Assembly: GCA_964632505.1 (NCBI GenBank)
Contig: CAZWCE010000016.1
Coordinates: 31,444-95,443, forward strand
DNA length: 64,000 nucleotides
Direction of reading: 5' to 3'
Source of the DNA: CAZWCE01 sp964632505
GTDB lineage: Bacteria; Planctomycetota; Planctomycetia; Pirellulales; Thermoguttaceae
Part shown: positions 42,989 to 52,337 of the stretch, in pieces
Position numbering within the stretch: position 1 is the stretch's first letter
Layout: the number at the start of each line of letters is the position of its first letter
Translations under genes and position numbers: made by a program
Notes under the pieces: generated by a model
What the model was told of the DNA's origin: nothing
Database searches by the model: none
Seen by the model: only the letters and a program-made list of their open reading frames with translations

Positions 42989-43672
42989 ATGAATGAAACA
43001 CCGAAGATCCGCGGAATTCAGGAACTGATCGAACACCTCAAAGTCAACGGAGTGGAAGAGGGGAAGCAGGAAGCCGAACAATTGCTCGATGCCGCGCGCC
43101 GGGAAGCGAAAGCGATCGAGAATGATGCGAGCCGGAAATCGAAACAGATGATCGCGGATGCGGAAGATGAAATCTCCCGCAAGCGAAAATCGGCAGAAGA
43201 GGCGATGCAACTGGCAGCCCGAGACGCCCTCCTGCGATTGCGTCAGGAGATCGAAAATGATCTCGTCGAGCAGCTTCGCCGCCTTCTGCGCGACCAGCTG
43301 AGCGATCGGAAATTGCTGAAGGAGTGGCTGATACGAATCCTTCAATCGTCCGCCGAGGCCGACGAAGGAGACCGGATTACGGAAATCCTGCTCCCACCGT
43401 CGGTCGATCCGGAAAACAAGTGGAGCGATCCTCCGAGCCAGAGCGATCTGGAATCGTTTCTCGGATCGACGACCGAAAAGATGCTCGAAGAGGGAATTGC
43501 GATTTCGATCCGCAACACCAATAAAGAAGGGATCGTCATCCATAAAAAAGGCGGCGAGGTCGAAGTTCGACTCGACGAGGAAACGCTGCTCGATCTGCTG
43601 CGTGATCACCTGATGCCGCGTTTCCGGCATCTCCTTCGTACCTCTACTACTTCGAACGAGACGGAATCATGA
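42989..43672 (+). CDS. atpE: V/A-type ATPase subunit E
   Basis: Peripheral-stalk subunit, 227 aa. Residues ~10-115 form a long charged helix (EAEQLLDAARREAKAIENDA, KRKSAEEAMQLAARDALLRL) that pairs with subunit G/H in other systems; residues ~115-215 form the globular head that binds A and B (EILLPPSVDPENK, ISIRNTNKEGIVIHKKGG, VEVRLDEETLLDLLRDHLM). AAAAAGGA precedes the ATG. Its stop overlaps the start of the DUF2764 gene. No subunit G/H gene is visible nearby, so the E partner in the stalk is either encoded elsewhere or replaced. Confidence 0.9.
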   Translation: MNETPKIRGIQELIEHLKVNGVEEGKQEAEQLLDAARREAKAIENDASRKSKQMIADAEDEISRKRKSAEEAMQLAARDALLRLRQEIENDLVEQLRRLLRDQLSDRKLLKEWLIRILQSSAEADEGDRITEILLPPSVDPENKWSDPPSQSDLESFLGSTTEKMLEEGIAISIRNTNKEGIVIHKKGGEVEVRLDEETLLDLLRDHLMPRFRHLLRTSTTSNETES

Positions 43673-44427
43673 TGCAGTGGTTGAGAACCGTTTTGAGTCC
43701 TGCCCCGACGGAAGAGTTCCACGTGGCGCCGGTTCCGGAACTGAAACCGGTGGCGCCCTCCCGTGCGCAAGGGATGTACTACACGTTTCTCGCGAGCCTT
43801 CCGCCCCTGCCGAACCATTTCAAGGTGGAGCGTCCGCCGATTTCCCGAGAACAGCTCCGGGAACACATGACGATGCTCCCCCCCGACGATCAGGAGATGC
43901 TTCACCGATTCTGTGAGATTCTCCACGAGCTGCAACGAGGTTCGAGTGTGCCCGACGAGGTACTGCTCGACCAATTGGAACGAGATTGGCATGTGATTCC
44001 CAGTCGCATGGCCCGATATATCTTGGAACACCAATTGGTGCAGACCTATTTGCTGACGGCTCTGCAAAGGAAAATGGAGGACATGGAACCTCCGCTCGGA
44101 CCGGATCCCCTGCGAAAACAGATCCAAATGTATTGGTCGCAAGCGGGGTTCCGGTTGCAACCCCATTACCCTTGGATCGAGGAGATCCCCCGCCTGCTGC
44201 AAGAGGCGAAAGTGATGGACATCCATCGTCTTCTCCTTCAGACCGCCTGGGATTACTGGAAAACCATAGAAGAACATTACTCTTTCTCGCTGGAAGCATT
44301 CCTGCTCTATCTGGCCCGATGGAATATCATTGATCAGTGGCATCGTCTCGATGCGTCCCGCGGCCGCCAGAAAGCACAGGAGTTTTTCAAGGAGCAACTT
44401 GATGACCACCCCATCCGTTTCGAATGA
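43669..44427 (+). CDS. DUF2764 protein of the V-type ATPase operon
   Basis: Encodes 252 aa. The start region contains the family signature YYTFLASLPPLP; the rest is helical (LREHMTMLPPDDQEMLHRFC, MARYILEHQLVQTYLLTALQ, RLLQEAKVMDIHRLLLQTAW). DUF2764 genes occur only in V-type ATPase operons of bacteria such as Chlamydiae, Bacteroidota and Spirochaetes, usually between E and A, as here. The family may act in place of the C (V0 d) subunit linking rotor and ring, but this is not established. It overlaps atpE by 4 bp and the atpA start by 26 bp, so translation is tightly coupled. Confidence 0.85.
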   Translation: MMQWLRTVLSPAPTEEFHVAPVPELKPVAPSRAQGMYYTFLASLPPLPNHFKVERPPISREQLREHMTMLPPDDQEMLHRFCEILHELQRGSSVPDEVLLDQLERDWHVIPSRMARYILEHQLVQTYLLTALQRKMEDMEPPLGPDPLRKQIQMYWSQAGFRLQPHYPWIEEIPRLLQEAKVMDIHRLLLQTAWDYWKTIEEHYSFSLEAFLLYLARWNIIDQWHRLDASRGRQKAQEFFKEQLDDHPIRFE

Positions 44428-46186
44428 GGCAAACGTCCGCGGTGTCAATGGAAATATCGTGACCATCGACCTCCCGCCCCGAGAGATCCTCAAAAACGAA
44501 GTCGCCTACGTCCGATTGGGAGAGGAACGACTCAAGTCAGAGGTCTTGCGTATTTTCGAGGACCGGGCCGATCTTCAGGTTTTTGAAGAGACCGAAGGGA
44601 TTCAAGTCGGCGATCGGGTCGAAATGAGCGGCGATTTGCTGTCGGTGGCCTTAGGGCCGGGGCTGCTGGGAACCGTCTACGATGGTCTGCAAAACCCCCT
44701 GGTCGATTTGGCCGAGCTCGACGGTTTCTTTCCCCAACGGGGACGCGTCCTCTCTTCGCTCGACGAGGAGACGCTCTGGAAATTCGAACCCGTCTGCAAG
44801 AAAGGCGATCGATTACGAGCGGGAGAGACGCTGGGACACGTCCAGGAAAAGATGATCCGCCATCGCATCATGGTCCCGTTCGCCTTGAAAGGAGAAGTCG
44901 AGGTGCTTTCCGTCGAAAGCGGAAAACACAAGGTGACCGACCCGATCGTTCGCGTTCGCGATGCCGGCGGCCAGGAGCGAACCTTCTCGATGAAGCAATT
45001 CTGGCCGGTGCGGCGTCCGCTTCCGGAAATGCTCCTGAAAAAGAAATACGTGCATCGCGACTACCCTTCCGCCCCCCTGACGACCACGATTCGACTGATC
45101 GATACCTTTTTCCCGATCGCCAAAGGGGGAACCGCTTGTATCCCGGGACCTTTCGGGGCAGGCAAAACCGTCCTTCAAGGGTTGATCGCCCGCTATTCCC
45201 CCGTCGATGTGGTGATTTTCGTCGCCTGCGGCGAACGCGCGGGGGAAGTGGTCGAAACGATCCAAGAGTTCGGCGAAATGGAAGATCCCCGAACCGGTAG
45301 ACCGCTGATGGACCGAACCGTCATCATCTGCAATACTTCTTCCATGCCGGTTCCGGCGCGGGAAGCCTCGATCTATACCGGAATCACCCTGGGGGAATAC
45401 TACCGGCAAATGGGGCTCGACGTGCTGCTTCTGGCCGACTCCACTTCCCGTTGGGCCCAGGCGATGCGGGAAACCTCGGGACGTCTGGAAGAAATTCCCG
45501 GCGAGGACGCCTATCCCGCTTATCTCGATTCGGCGATTCGCGGCGTCTATGAACGCGCGGGGCTCATCTCTCTTTCGGAGGAGGAATGCGGAAGCTTGAC
45601 GATGATCGGCACCGTCTCCCCCGCCGGTGGTAACTTCGAGGAACCGGTGACCCAGGCGACCCTGTCCACGGTCAAAGCATTTCTCGGTCTTTCGTACGAC
45701 CGGGCCTACAAACGCTTCTATCCGGCGATCGATCCGCTCATGTCCTGGTCGCGCTATTTCAAACAACTCGAACCCTATTACCGTGAAGAAATTTCCAGCG
45801 ATTGGTCCGGCTCGGTTCGCCAGTTGCAGGAACTGCTCAGAGAAGGAAACCAAATCGATCGCATGATGCAGGTCACCGGCGAGGAAGGCATCACCCTGGA
45901 GGACTTCGTGAAGCTGCAAAAAGCGACCATGCTCGATATGGCGTACCTCCAGCAGGATGCATTCGATCCGGTCGACGTCAGCGTGCCGTTCGAACGACAG
46001 CGGGAACAGCTCGAACTCTTGAAGCGTTTTCTCGACAAATCGTTTTCCTTCGACGACAAGAATGAAGTCCGCAAGTACTTCACGCATGTGACCGGGCTGT
46101 TCAAAAATCTCAACTTCACGGAAACAGAGACCGAAGAGTATCGCGATTTGTGCGAAAGGATCGAACAAGCGCTGGAGGAAGCATAA
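44402..46186 (+). CDS. atpA: V/A-type ATPase catalytic subunit A
   Basis: Catalytic ATP-hydrolysing/synthesising subunit, 594 aa. The ATG at 44402 has AAGGAG 7 nt upstream; the longer frame lies inside the DUF2764 gene. Features: N-terminal barrel (VRGVNGNIVTIDLPP), the non-homologous bulge (GRVLSSLDEETLWKFEPVCK), Walker A GPFGAGKT near residue 250, FVACGERAGEVVETIQEF, Walker B VLLLADSTSRWAQAMRE, and the C-terminal helical domain with LQQDAFDPVD. It is the last gene of the operon, whereas in Chlamydiae A precedes B. Length and motifs are complete. Confidence 0.97.
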   Translation: MTTPSVSNEANVRGVNGNIVTIDLPPREILKNEVAYVRLGEERLKSEVLRIFEDRADLQVFEETEGIQVGDRVEMSGDLLSVALGPGLLGTVYDGLQNPLVDLAELDGFFPQRGRVLSSLDEETLWKFEPVCKKGDRLRAGETLGHVQEKMIRHRIMVPFALKGEVEVLSVESGKHKVTDPIVRVRDAGGQERTFSMKQFWPVRRPLPEMLLKKKYVHRDYPSAPLTTTIRLIDTFFPIAKGGTACIPGPFGAGKTVLQGLIARYSPVDVVIFVACGERAGEVVETIQEFGEMEDPRTGRPLMDRTVIICNTSSMPVPAREASIYTGITLGEYYRQMGLDVLLLADSTSRWAQAMRETSGRLEEIPGEDAYPAYLDSAIRGVYERAGLISLSEEECGSLTMIGTVSPAGGNFEEPVTQATLSTVKAFLGLSYDRAYKRFYPAIDPLMSWSRYFKQLEPYYREEISSDWSGSVRQLQELLREGNQIDRMMQVTGEEGITLEDFVKLQKATMLDMAYLQQDAFDPVDVSVPFERQREQLELLKRFLDKSFSFDDKNEVRKYFTHVTGLFKNLNFTETETEEYRDLCERIEQALEEA

Positions 46187-46267
46187 GTGAACTCGACGGT
46201 GCAACTCGGGCGATTCGCAGAGGCCGCGGCATGATCATCGGAAAACAAACCCGCCGGTTTTCCATCG

Positions 46268-46307
46268 CGGACGGATCCTGAAAGCCGTCGCTTTCGTTTT
46301 CCGTCCG
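46268..46307. other. Compound inverted repeat downstream of the ATPase operon
   Basis: Outer arms CGGACGGA/TCCGTCCG (8 bp, perfect) enclose inner arms GAAAGC/GCTTTC (6 bp, perfect) with 4-nt internal loops and a CGTC apex. No T-run follows, so a typical rho-independent terminator is not evident. It lies 82 bp after atpA and 29 bp before the next gene. Confidence 0.6.
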
Positions 46308-46335
46308 GCGAATCGAAATCGAAAAGGACTTCCTC

Positions 46336-49080
46336 ATGCACCGAATGACCTTCCATGCGCCCCGAGTCCCGCTCATCGCTTTGTTCGTCACGTTGCTTTC
46401 AGCGACCGGCATTCAGGGAGAAGAAGCGACTCCGGTCGATGCCGACGCCCGATCCCGTCGCCAACGCTGGTACTGGGACACGGTCGTCAATCTCCATCTC
46501 GATAACCATAGTCTCCTGCTCGGTCGGGGAAAGACGGCCGAGCATCTTGCCGACATGTATCGGGATGTTCCCGTCGAGATGATCCAGGTTTCCGCTTACG
46601 GCAATCGCGGGGACACGATCACCTACCAATCGGAAGTGCTGGAACATCTGGAACAGCAACCGATCCAGGGGGAATGGGATACTCTCGCCACTTGGGGGGC
46701 CGCCGTCCGCAAACTTGGGAAACGATTCCACATCTACATCAACACGCGCGGCATGAACGTCCACAAGCGATGGCCGCGTTATATGCAGCAGGACGCCCAA
46801 GGCAAGGGCCGCGGCCGGGGGCAAGGGCTCTACGATGCCTGCCCCCGACCGGCACCCGACGGCGACGGATATCTCGAAACATTTCTCCTTCCTCTGCTTC
46901 GCGAGATCGTCGAGAAGTACGAACCGGGAGGCATTTGGATTGATGGGGATCACGCGCGCACCCGGACCTGCTACTGCAAGAACTGTCGCCGGGCGTGGCG
47001 GGAAGAGACGGGCCGGTCCGAGCCACCCACCGACCCTTCCGACCCCGACTGGCCCCGCTGGCTGGCGCTGGAGCAAAAGCGCTACGACGATTATCGAAAA
47101 CGCATGGCCGAAGTGATTCACCAAACCCGTCCCGAAACGATGTACACCTCGAATCACTCCTGGCGGAAAACGTATGGCACCAGGTTCGAAAAAATCGATC
47201 CCCGCAGCGCGCCGCCGTGGGTCGACTCTTACAGCGCCGATTTAAGTCACGGCAATTCGATTCGCGAGACGCGACTGTCTTCGATGCTGCTGTCGCCGGA
47301 GGAGGAAACGCCCTATGATATCATGCATCTGGTCAACCGGGATCAAAAGATTTCCCCGGGACGGGTTTTGCAGCAAGGCGGCATGACGTTCGCATCCGGA
47401 GGTGCTTGGCTACTCTGGATCGGCGGGGGAACGGCCATCAAGCCCCACGCCCGCTCCCGTGCCAGACGATGCTCGGAATTTGCCCAGGCACGAAGCGAAG
47501 CGCTCGGGCATACCTTCTCGCTCAATCCGGTCGCGGTGTTGTCGAGCGAGACCAGTTGGTTGGAGGAAAGAATCGAGGGCAAGGAGGATTATTACGACTT
47601 TCAAGCCGCCAATCATGCGGCGCTCGCCCTTCAGGATGCCTGTTACGGCGTCGACTTGGTCAACGAGCATATTTTGCGACGCCGACTCGATCGTTATTGC
47701 GTGATCGTCGTCCCCAACCAGCGGAAAGTCGCGCCGGAAACGCTCGAGGCGCTGATCGACTTCGCGGAACAAGGGGGCCTCGTGCTGGTGACCGGGTTCG
47801 GGTTGGCCGACCACGATGTCGACGATTTCCTCGGCCTCCGGCGGATCGGAATCCACGGTGAGTCGGCGATGCTGCGACGGGACGGCATGAAGACTCGCCT
47901 TGACGATTTCGTGGAAGTGAGTTCCACCGGTGCGAAGGTGAAGCTGTTTTTGGGGCCTTCCCATCCTCTACTCCTGGTCCGTTCGCTCGGCAAAGGGAAG
48001 ATCGCCTATTTTGCCGGCACCGAGATCCCTTATCTCGATTACGACGGCCTTCTTCCTTTTCTGATGAAGAAACTCAGAATCGGGCCGATGGCGACGATCG
48101 GCGGCGCGAAACCGCAACCTCATCTCGTGTTCGCTTTTCGAGAAAAGGAAGACCGGACCGTGATTCACATCACCGACCTGACCTCCAGGGTAGGGGGGAA
48201 ACGCGTCCCCGCCGGACGGACCGACCTCATCGACGATCCCAACCCTCTGGAGTCGATCACCGTCCGTTTGCCATGGCCGGAACGTCCGAAGAGGATCACC
48301 GTCGTGCCGGAAGAAACCGAGGTTGCTTGGGACTGGAGCGACGATCGACTGGACATCCACCTGCAAAACATGGAGGTTCACGCCGCTCTGATTCTCGAAT
48401 CCTCGCCTAAAGCTTTACCCGGATTTCTCTCACCCGAGCTCCCACTCGCGAAGCGATTTCCATGGGTTCATTATGATGATTTGTTCACTATAAAAGACGG
48501 CTTCGAGCGTAGCGATCACGGTCACGCGATCGATCCCCTGGCAGCCTATCAAATCCGCACCGGCGGAAAAACAAGGATTCGCCTCGTCGAAGAGAACCCC
48601 GCCGACGGACGATACTGCGTTCAGTTCATCGATAGTCCGGACGCGCCAAAGGCATTCTATCCGTACTTCAGTTGCAGACCGAAACAGTTGAACCGGGGGA
48701 CCGGGCACTTCGCGGTCGACCTCCGCATCACGAAAGGGGCCACTCCGGCTCTTGACTTCCGGACGGTGGAGAACCGTCGGGATTATCCCGCGGGACCCGG
48801 ACTTCACTTTCGAGATGGACAAATCATCGCCGTCAAAAAGGGGCCGCTGTGCCGTTATCCGGAGAATGAGTGGTTCAACATCGATATCACTTTTCCCCTC
48901 GGAAGCGGGAAATACGATTTCGTGGTCCGTGTACCCGACGCGGAACCGATCATCTTCCACGATCTCCCCTGCTATAGTGGTGCGGATTTCCAAGAGTGCG
49001 GATGGATCGGCATCACCGGAAACGGCAAGGCGAATGCCTCCTTTTTCATCGATCATCTTCTGGTCGAGCGAATCGATTGA
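46336..49080 (+). CDS. Secreted putative glycoside hydrolase (GHL/GH29-like barrel plus GATase-like and sandwich domains)
   Basis: Encodes 914 aa with a signal peptide (VPLIALFVTLLSATGIQG). The N-terminal ~330 residues are a TIM barrel of the hypothetical-glycosyl-hydrolase type: VVNLHLDNHSLLLGRGKTAE, VEMIQVSAYGNRGDTITYQS, FHIYINTRGMNVHKRWPRYM, and GGIWIDGDHARTRTCYCKNC with an Asp pair and a CxC..C cluster. Residues ~375-600 resemble the beta-galactosidase trimerisation/GATase-like fold (YCVIVVPNQRKVAPETLEAL, GLVLVTGFGLADHDVDDF). The C-terminal ~200 residues are beta-sandwich-like. The catalytic pair is uncertain. It opens the carbohydrate region after the ATPase operon. Confidence 0.75.
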   Translation: MHRMTFHAPRVPLIALFVTLLSATGIQGEEATPVDADARSRRQRWYWDTVVNLHLDNHSLLLGRGKTAEHLADMYRDVPVEMIQVSAYGNRGDTITYQSEVLEHLEQQPIQGEWDTLATWGAAVRKLGKRFHIYINTRGMNVHKRWPRYMQQDAQGKGRGRGQGLYDACPRPAPDGDGYLETFLLPLLREIVEKYEPGGIWIDGDHARTRTCYCKNCRRAWREETGRSEPPTDPSDPDWPRWLALEQKRYDDYRKRMAEVIHQTRPETMYTSNHSWRKTYGTRFEKIDPRSAPPWVDSYSADLSHGNSIRETRLSSMLLSPEEETPYDIMHLVNRDQKISPGRVLQQGGMTFASGGAWLLWIGGGTAIKPHARSRARRCSEFAQARSEALGHTFSLNPVAVLSSETSWLEERIEGKEDYYDFQAANHAALALQDACYGVDLVNEHILRRRLDRYCVIVVPNQRKVAPETLEALIDFAEQGGLVLVTGFGLADHDVDDFLGLRRIGIHGESAMLRRDGMKTRLDDFVEVSSTGAKVKLFLGPSHPLLLVRSLGKGKIAYFAGTEIPYLDYDGLLPFLMKKLRIGPMATIGGAKPQPHLVFAFREKEDRTVIHITDLTSRVGGKRVPAGRTDLIDDPNPLESITVRLPWPERPKRITVVPEETEVAWDWSDDRLDIHLQNMEVHAALILESSPKALPGFLSPELPLAKRFPWVHYDDLFTIKDGFERSDHGHAIDPLAAYQIRTGGKTRIRLVEENPADGRYCVQFIDSPDAPKAFYPYFSCRPKQLNRGTGHFAVDLRITKGATPALDFRTVENRRDYPAGPGLHFRDGQIIAVKKGPLCRYPENEWFNIDITFPLGSGKYDFVVRVPDAEPIIFHDLPCYSGADFQECGWIGITGNGKANASFFIDHLLVERID

Positions 49081-49233
49081 TTCAGCATGGTAGCTTCTCT
49101 CGAAGTCGTTGGCGGGTGAACCCAGGAACCGCGGGAGGACAACCGCCGAGCCATCGGCTACAAGCCGAGGGCAATTCGCGATTAGTCGGAAAAGAGAAAA
49201 TGGGATGGCGAAGCGTTTGACAACCGCGCATGA

Positions 49234-49265
49234 AAACGCCCGCCGGAAATCGCTTTCGGGCGGGC
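49234..49265 (-). terminator. Terminator of the coiled-coil protein gene
   Basis: GCCCGCC pairs with GGCGGGC, and after one G-G mismatch GAAA pairs with TTTC around a small loop (49238-49265). On the minus strand a CGTTTTC tail follows, giving a short T-run. Confidence 0.65.
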
Positions 49266-49305
49266 AGGACAGGGCAGGGCGGGGAAATCGACGATCGTTT
49301 AGCGA

Positions 49306-50526
49306 CTAATCTTCCTCACGATCATCGTCTTCGCCTTCCTCACGATCTTCGTCACGTTCCTTTTCGCGTTCCTCGTGTTCGCGCTCCCGGTCACGCATCG
49401 CCTCCTCGGCGTGTTCCCGTTCTTCCTCTTCGGCTTCGCGCTCCCGATCGCGTAGGAATTCCTCGGTGTGTTCCCATTCCTCCTCATCGTCTTCGTATTC
49501 GAATTCGATTTCGCCTTCCTGGAGGATTTCACGAATCTCGGCGAGCTCTTCGCGTACCCCGCCGAGTTCTTCTCGCAAACCGTGTACCGCGCCGATGAGT
49601 TCCTCGAACATCTCCACTGGAGGCGCCGGCGGCCGGGGGCTGAAGCGATCCCCGCGAAACAATCCGCGTGCCGTAGGTTGCGCTGCATGTTCCAGCGTCT
49701 CGACGATTTTCTTCTTCTCCATCATCAGACGACGCATCTTTGCCTGGAGTTCCTCAAGTTCATCGATACGCTCTTTTTCGCGAGCTTCATGGGCAAGCTT
49801 TTCCAGCTCATGCATCGCCGCTTCGACTTCGGCAAGACGTCGCTGCAAACGCTCCACGGGAACGGCATTTCCCCGCCCTTCCATGAATTGGCGGAGCCGG
49901 TGCATCTGCTGCTCGGTCGCCTCCATCATTTTCCGGATCATCTCGACTGCTTCTTCGCGTCCTGATTCCCGGGCCTCGTGCAGCTTCCGTTCCAGTTTTT
50001 CCATCGTCTCACGGAGCTGATCCATCCGCATTTCGGCCTGTTCGGCGGTTCGGTGGCCCGCGTCGCCGACGGCCTCTTCGGCCTTCTCGCCAAAGTTTCC
50101 CAATTCACGAATCCACTTTTCGAGCGCTTCTTGAGGGGTTTCGGGACGAGGATCCCGAGCACTTCTCTGTCGCTCTTGCAGAGCCTCTTTTTGAGCTTCT
50201 TCTTGCCGCTTGCGGAGTTCTCTGACCAGCGATTTTTGCATTTTCACCGCAGGTGACTCCGCCTGTTCCGCCTCGGCCGGTTCCTGTTTGAGAACCTTGA
50301 TTTTCTCAAGGAGCTTGGCCGCCTCTTCGACGTGGCCGGCCTCGATCAGCTCCGACGCCTCCTTTTGGAGACGTTCCAACTGCACATGAGCATCCCGCGC
50401 AGCCGGATCCTCCATTTGGATTCTCTGAAGAATCCGTTCCCTCATCGGGGGTTGTGCCCCCGAAATCGCCTCGGCAGAAAATGCCGCGACGGCGACGACC
50501 AGCAGACCTGTTCCCATACGTTTCAT
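49306..50526 (-). CDS. Secreted charged coiled-coil protein
   Basis: Encodes 406 aa from the ATG at 50526 (AAAGGAG 8 nt upstream; a GTG nine nt earlier is in frame). The signal peptide is GTGLLVVAVAAFSAEAISGA. Residues ~25-270 are almost continuous charged helix with heptad pattern (VQLERLQKEASELIEAGHVE, MRMDQLRETMEKLERKLHEA, LRRRLAEVEAAMHELEKLAH-type segments), broken near 280 by RFSPRPPAPPVEMF. A second short helix (LIGAVHGLREELGGVREELA) leads to a very acidic Glu/Asp/Arg tail of about 75 residues. No enzyme domain is present. It may structure the periplasm or envelope; function is unknown. Its own promoter was not identified. Confidence 0.8.
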   Translation of the reverse strand: MKRMGTGLLVVAVAAFSAEAISGAQPPMRERILQRIQMEDPAARDAHVQLERLQKEASELIEAGHVEEAAKLLEKIKVLKQEPAEAEQAESPAVKMQKSLVRELRKRQEEAQKEALQERQRSARDPRPETPQEALEKWIRELGNFGEKAEEAVGDAGHRTAEQAEMRMDQLRETMEKLERKLHEARESGREEAVEMIRKMMEATEQQMHRLRQFMEGRGNAVPVERLQRRLAEVEAAMHELEKLAHEAREKERIDELEELQAKMRRLMMEKKKIVETLEHAAQPTARGLFRGDRFSPRPPAPPVEMFEELIGAVHGLREELGGVREELAEIREILQEGEIEFEYEDDEEEWEHTEEFLRDREREAEEEEREHAEEAMRDREREHEEREKERDEDREEGEDDDREED

Positions 50527-50636
50527 CGTTTTCACTCCTTTTGCTTACGAGTCGTGTCAAAGCGAGTTCATCCCCGAAGCAGGTATCGAGTCATTGATTT
50601 CAGGGATCACGAAAACCCTCCTTGGTTTGTTCCACT

Positions 50637-52277
50637 CTATTCTACCTTTTTTCCCTCTTCGCCCGACGGAAAAATCTCCGACCACGGCGCCTCAAGGGGG
50701 CCTTCCTCGAAGTCGGTCGGGTTGACCCAACCGGCCCGCATCTTTTCGCCCCTCATATAACGTTCATAAAAGTTACGTCCACTTTCATGGGCGTAAGTAT
50801 ATTCGTCGAAAATATCGCCCTCGCCGAGAACACGAGGATCCTTTTGTGATTTCAGTTCCTCGATCATCTGCTCCCGGAGTGACTGTTTCTTCGAACGCCA
50901 CGCAGGATCCCGGGCGAGATTCTTCATGCACATACGGTCGTTCGACAGATCGTACAATTCTTCCGGGGGACGCTTGCCGAAATTCCAGAACCAGTACTTC
51001 CGGTCTTCCGGGTGCGTGCGGAGTTCGAGAATTTCCGTCTTCGTGGGACTGCCGTCGGTGTTCAGGTAGCCCGTCTCCGGATTGCCGGCCGGCCAGCGCT
51101 TTGGTTTGAAATTCATCAGATACAATAGTTGGTCCTTGACGATCCCGCGAATCGGATAACCCCAATCATTCGGACGCCCCACGTCGTGGCGTTCCTTTCC
51201 GATGAGTACATGGTCGCGCCGCGGATCCACCAATCCCGATTGCGTGGAAAAGAAGATGTCGGTCAGGCTTTTTCCGGTGATCGGGGCCATGCCGTTTTCG
51301 TTCGGGTCGACCTCGGCCAGTTCGAGGAACGTGGGAGCGAAGTCGATGAAATTGACGTAATCGTCGACGACGCGCCCCGGATTTTTCAATCCCGCCTTCC
51401 ACATGATCGCCAGCGGCAAGTGATTCGAAAGTTCGTACTCCTGTCCCTTGATTCGGGGAAAGGGCATGCCGTTGTCGGCGGTCACCACGACCAGCGTGTT
51501 CTCGAGTTCTCCTCGATCTTCCAACTCCGCGAGCATCCGTTCCAGGTGGTGGTCGAAATGCTCCACCTCAAAGGCGTAATCGAGCATGTCGTTGCGGACG
51601 ACCTCGGTGTCGGGCCAGAACGGGGGAACCTTGCCGTCGAGCGACTCAAGCGTTTTCCTCCCTTCGCTCACCCCGGAACCATACTCGTAGCGACGGTGCG
51701 GTTCGAACCCTCCATACCAGAAACACCAGGGTTTGCCTTCGGCGTTGGCCTCGAGAAACGCGTTGAAGTTCGCCGCGTAATCGTTCCGGGAAATCCCCCC
51801 GGCCGGCGGATCTTGTTGTTCGGCATCGAAAGGTCTCCCCGCCAGTCGGCGCTTGTTTCCTTCGGCATCCATTGCCACGCCGGGCGCCCAGCCCTTGCCG
51901 GTCTTGCCGACGAAGTAGCCGTTCTGGGAAAGGACTTCCGTATAGACCTTGAACTTGGACGGGAAATACGGAACGTGGTTGCAGGCTTCCTCCAGTTGCC
52001 AGGAATTGCGTCCGGTGAGGATGCAAGCACGAGAAGGCGAACACTTGGCGTTGGGGGTGTAGGCACGTGTGAAGAGGATTCCCTCTTCGGCGACGCGATC
52101 GAACGCCGGCGTCTCGACCCAGTCGCACCCGTAGGCTCCCATATGTGGAAACGAGGCGTCATCGGCGATGCAAAACAGAATGTTCGGTCGGGCCGCCTCT
52201 TTCGCGGGAAGCGGCGCGGCACCATCGAGCAAAAATAGTGAACAGGTGATCACAATAAAGGGAAACCATCGAATCAT
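50637..52277 (-). CDS. Secreted Cys-type sulfatase (S1 family)
   Basis: Encodes 546 aa with a signal peptide (FPFIVITCSLFLLDGAAPLPA). Sulfatase landmarks: NILFCIADDASFPHMGAYG (metal site), formylglycine Cys79 in KCSPSRACILTGRN, GKTGKGWAPG, WYGGFEPHR, VVTADNGMPFPR (second metal site) and a C-terminal EELYDLSNDRMCMKNLARDP. The ADDASF and WAPG variants differ from those in the 34-kb sulfatase, so substrates probably differ. ATCCAGGAGAAAG precedes the ATG. The beta-helix gene lies 60 bp upstream on the same strand, and the two may form a unit that removes sulfate and then cleaves a polysaccharide. Confidence 0.95.
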   Translation of the reverse strand: MIRWFPFIVITCSLFLLDGAAPLPAKEAARPNILFCIADDASFPHMGAYGCDWVETPAFDRVAEEGILFTRAYTPNAKCSPSRACILTGRNSWQLEEACNHVPYFPSKFKVYTEVLSQNGYFVGKTGKGWAPGVAMDAEGNKRRLAGRPFDAEQQDPPAGGISRNDYAANFNAFLEANAEGKPWCFWYGGFEPHRRYEYGSGVSEGRKTLESLDGKVPPFWPDTEVVRNDMLDYAFEVEHFDHHLERMLAELEDRGELENTLVVVTADNGMPFPRIKGQEYELSNHLPLAIMWKAGLKNPGRVVDDYVNFIDFAPTFLELAEVDPNENGMAPITGKSLTDIFFSTQSGLVDPRRDHVLIGKERHDVGRPNDWGYPIRGIVKDQLLYLMNFKPKRWPAGNPETGYLNTDGSPTKTEILELRTHPEDRKYWFWNFGKRPPEELYDLSNDRMCMKNLARDPAWRSKKQSLREQMIEELKSQKDPRVLGEGDIFDEYTYAHESGRNFYERYMRGEKMRAGWVNPTDFEEGPLEAPWSEIFPSGEEGKKVE

Positions 52278-52337
52278 GGCTGTCTTTCTCCTGGATAAAT
52301 GGGATTGGGTTTTTTCCCGATCTGCATCGGCCGAAAA

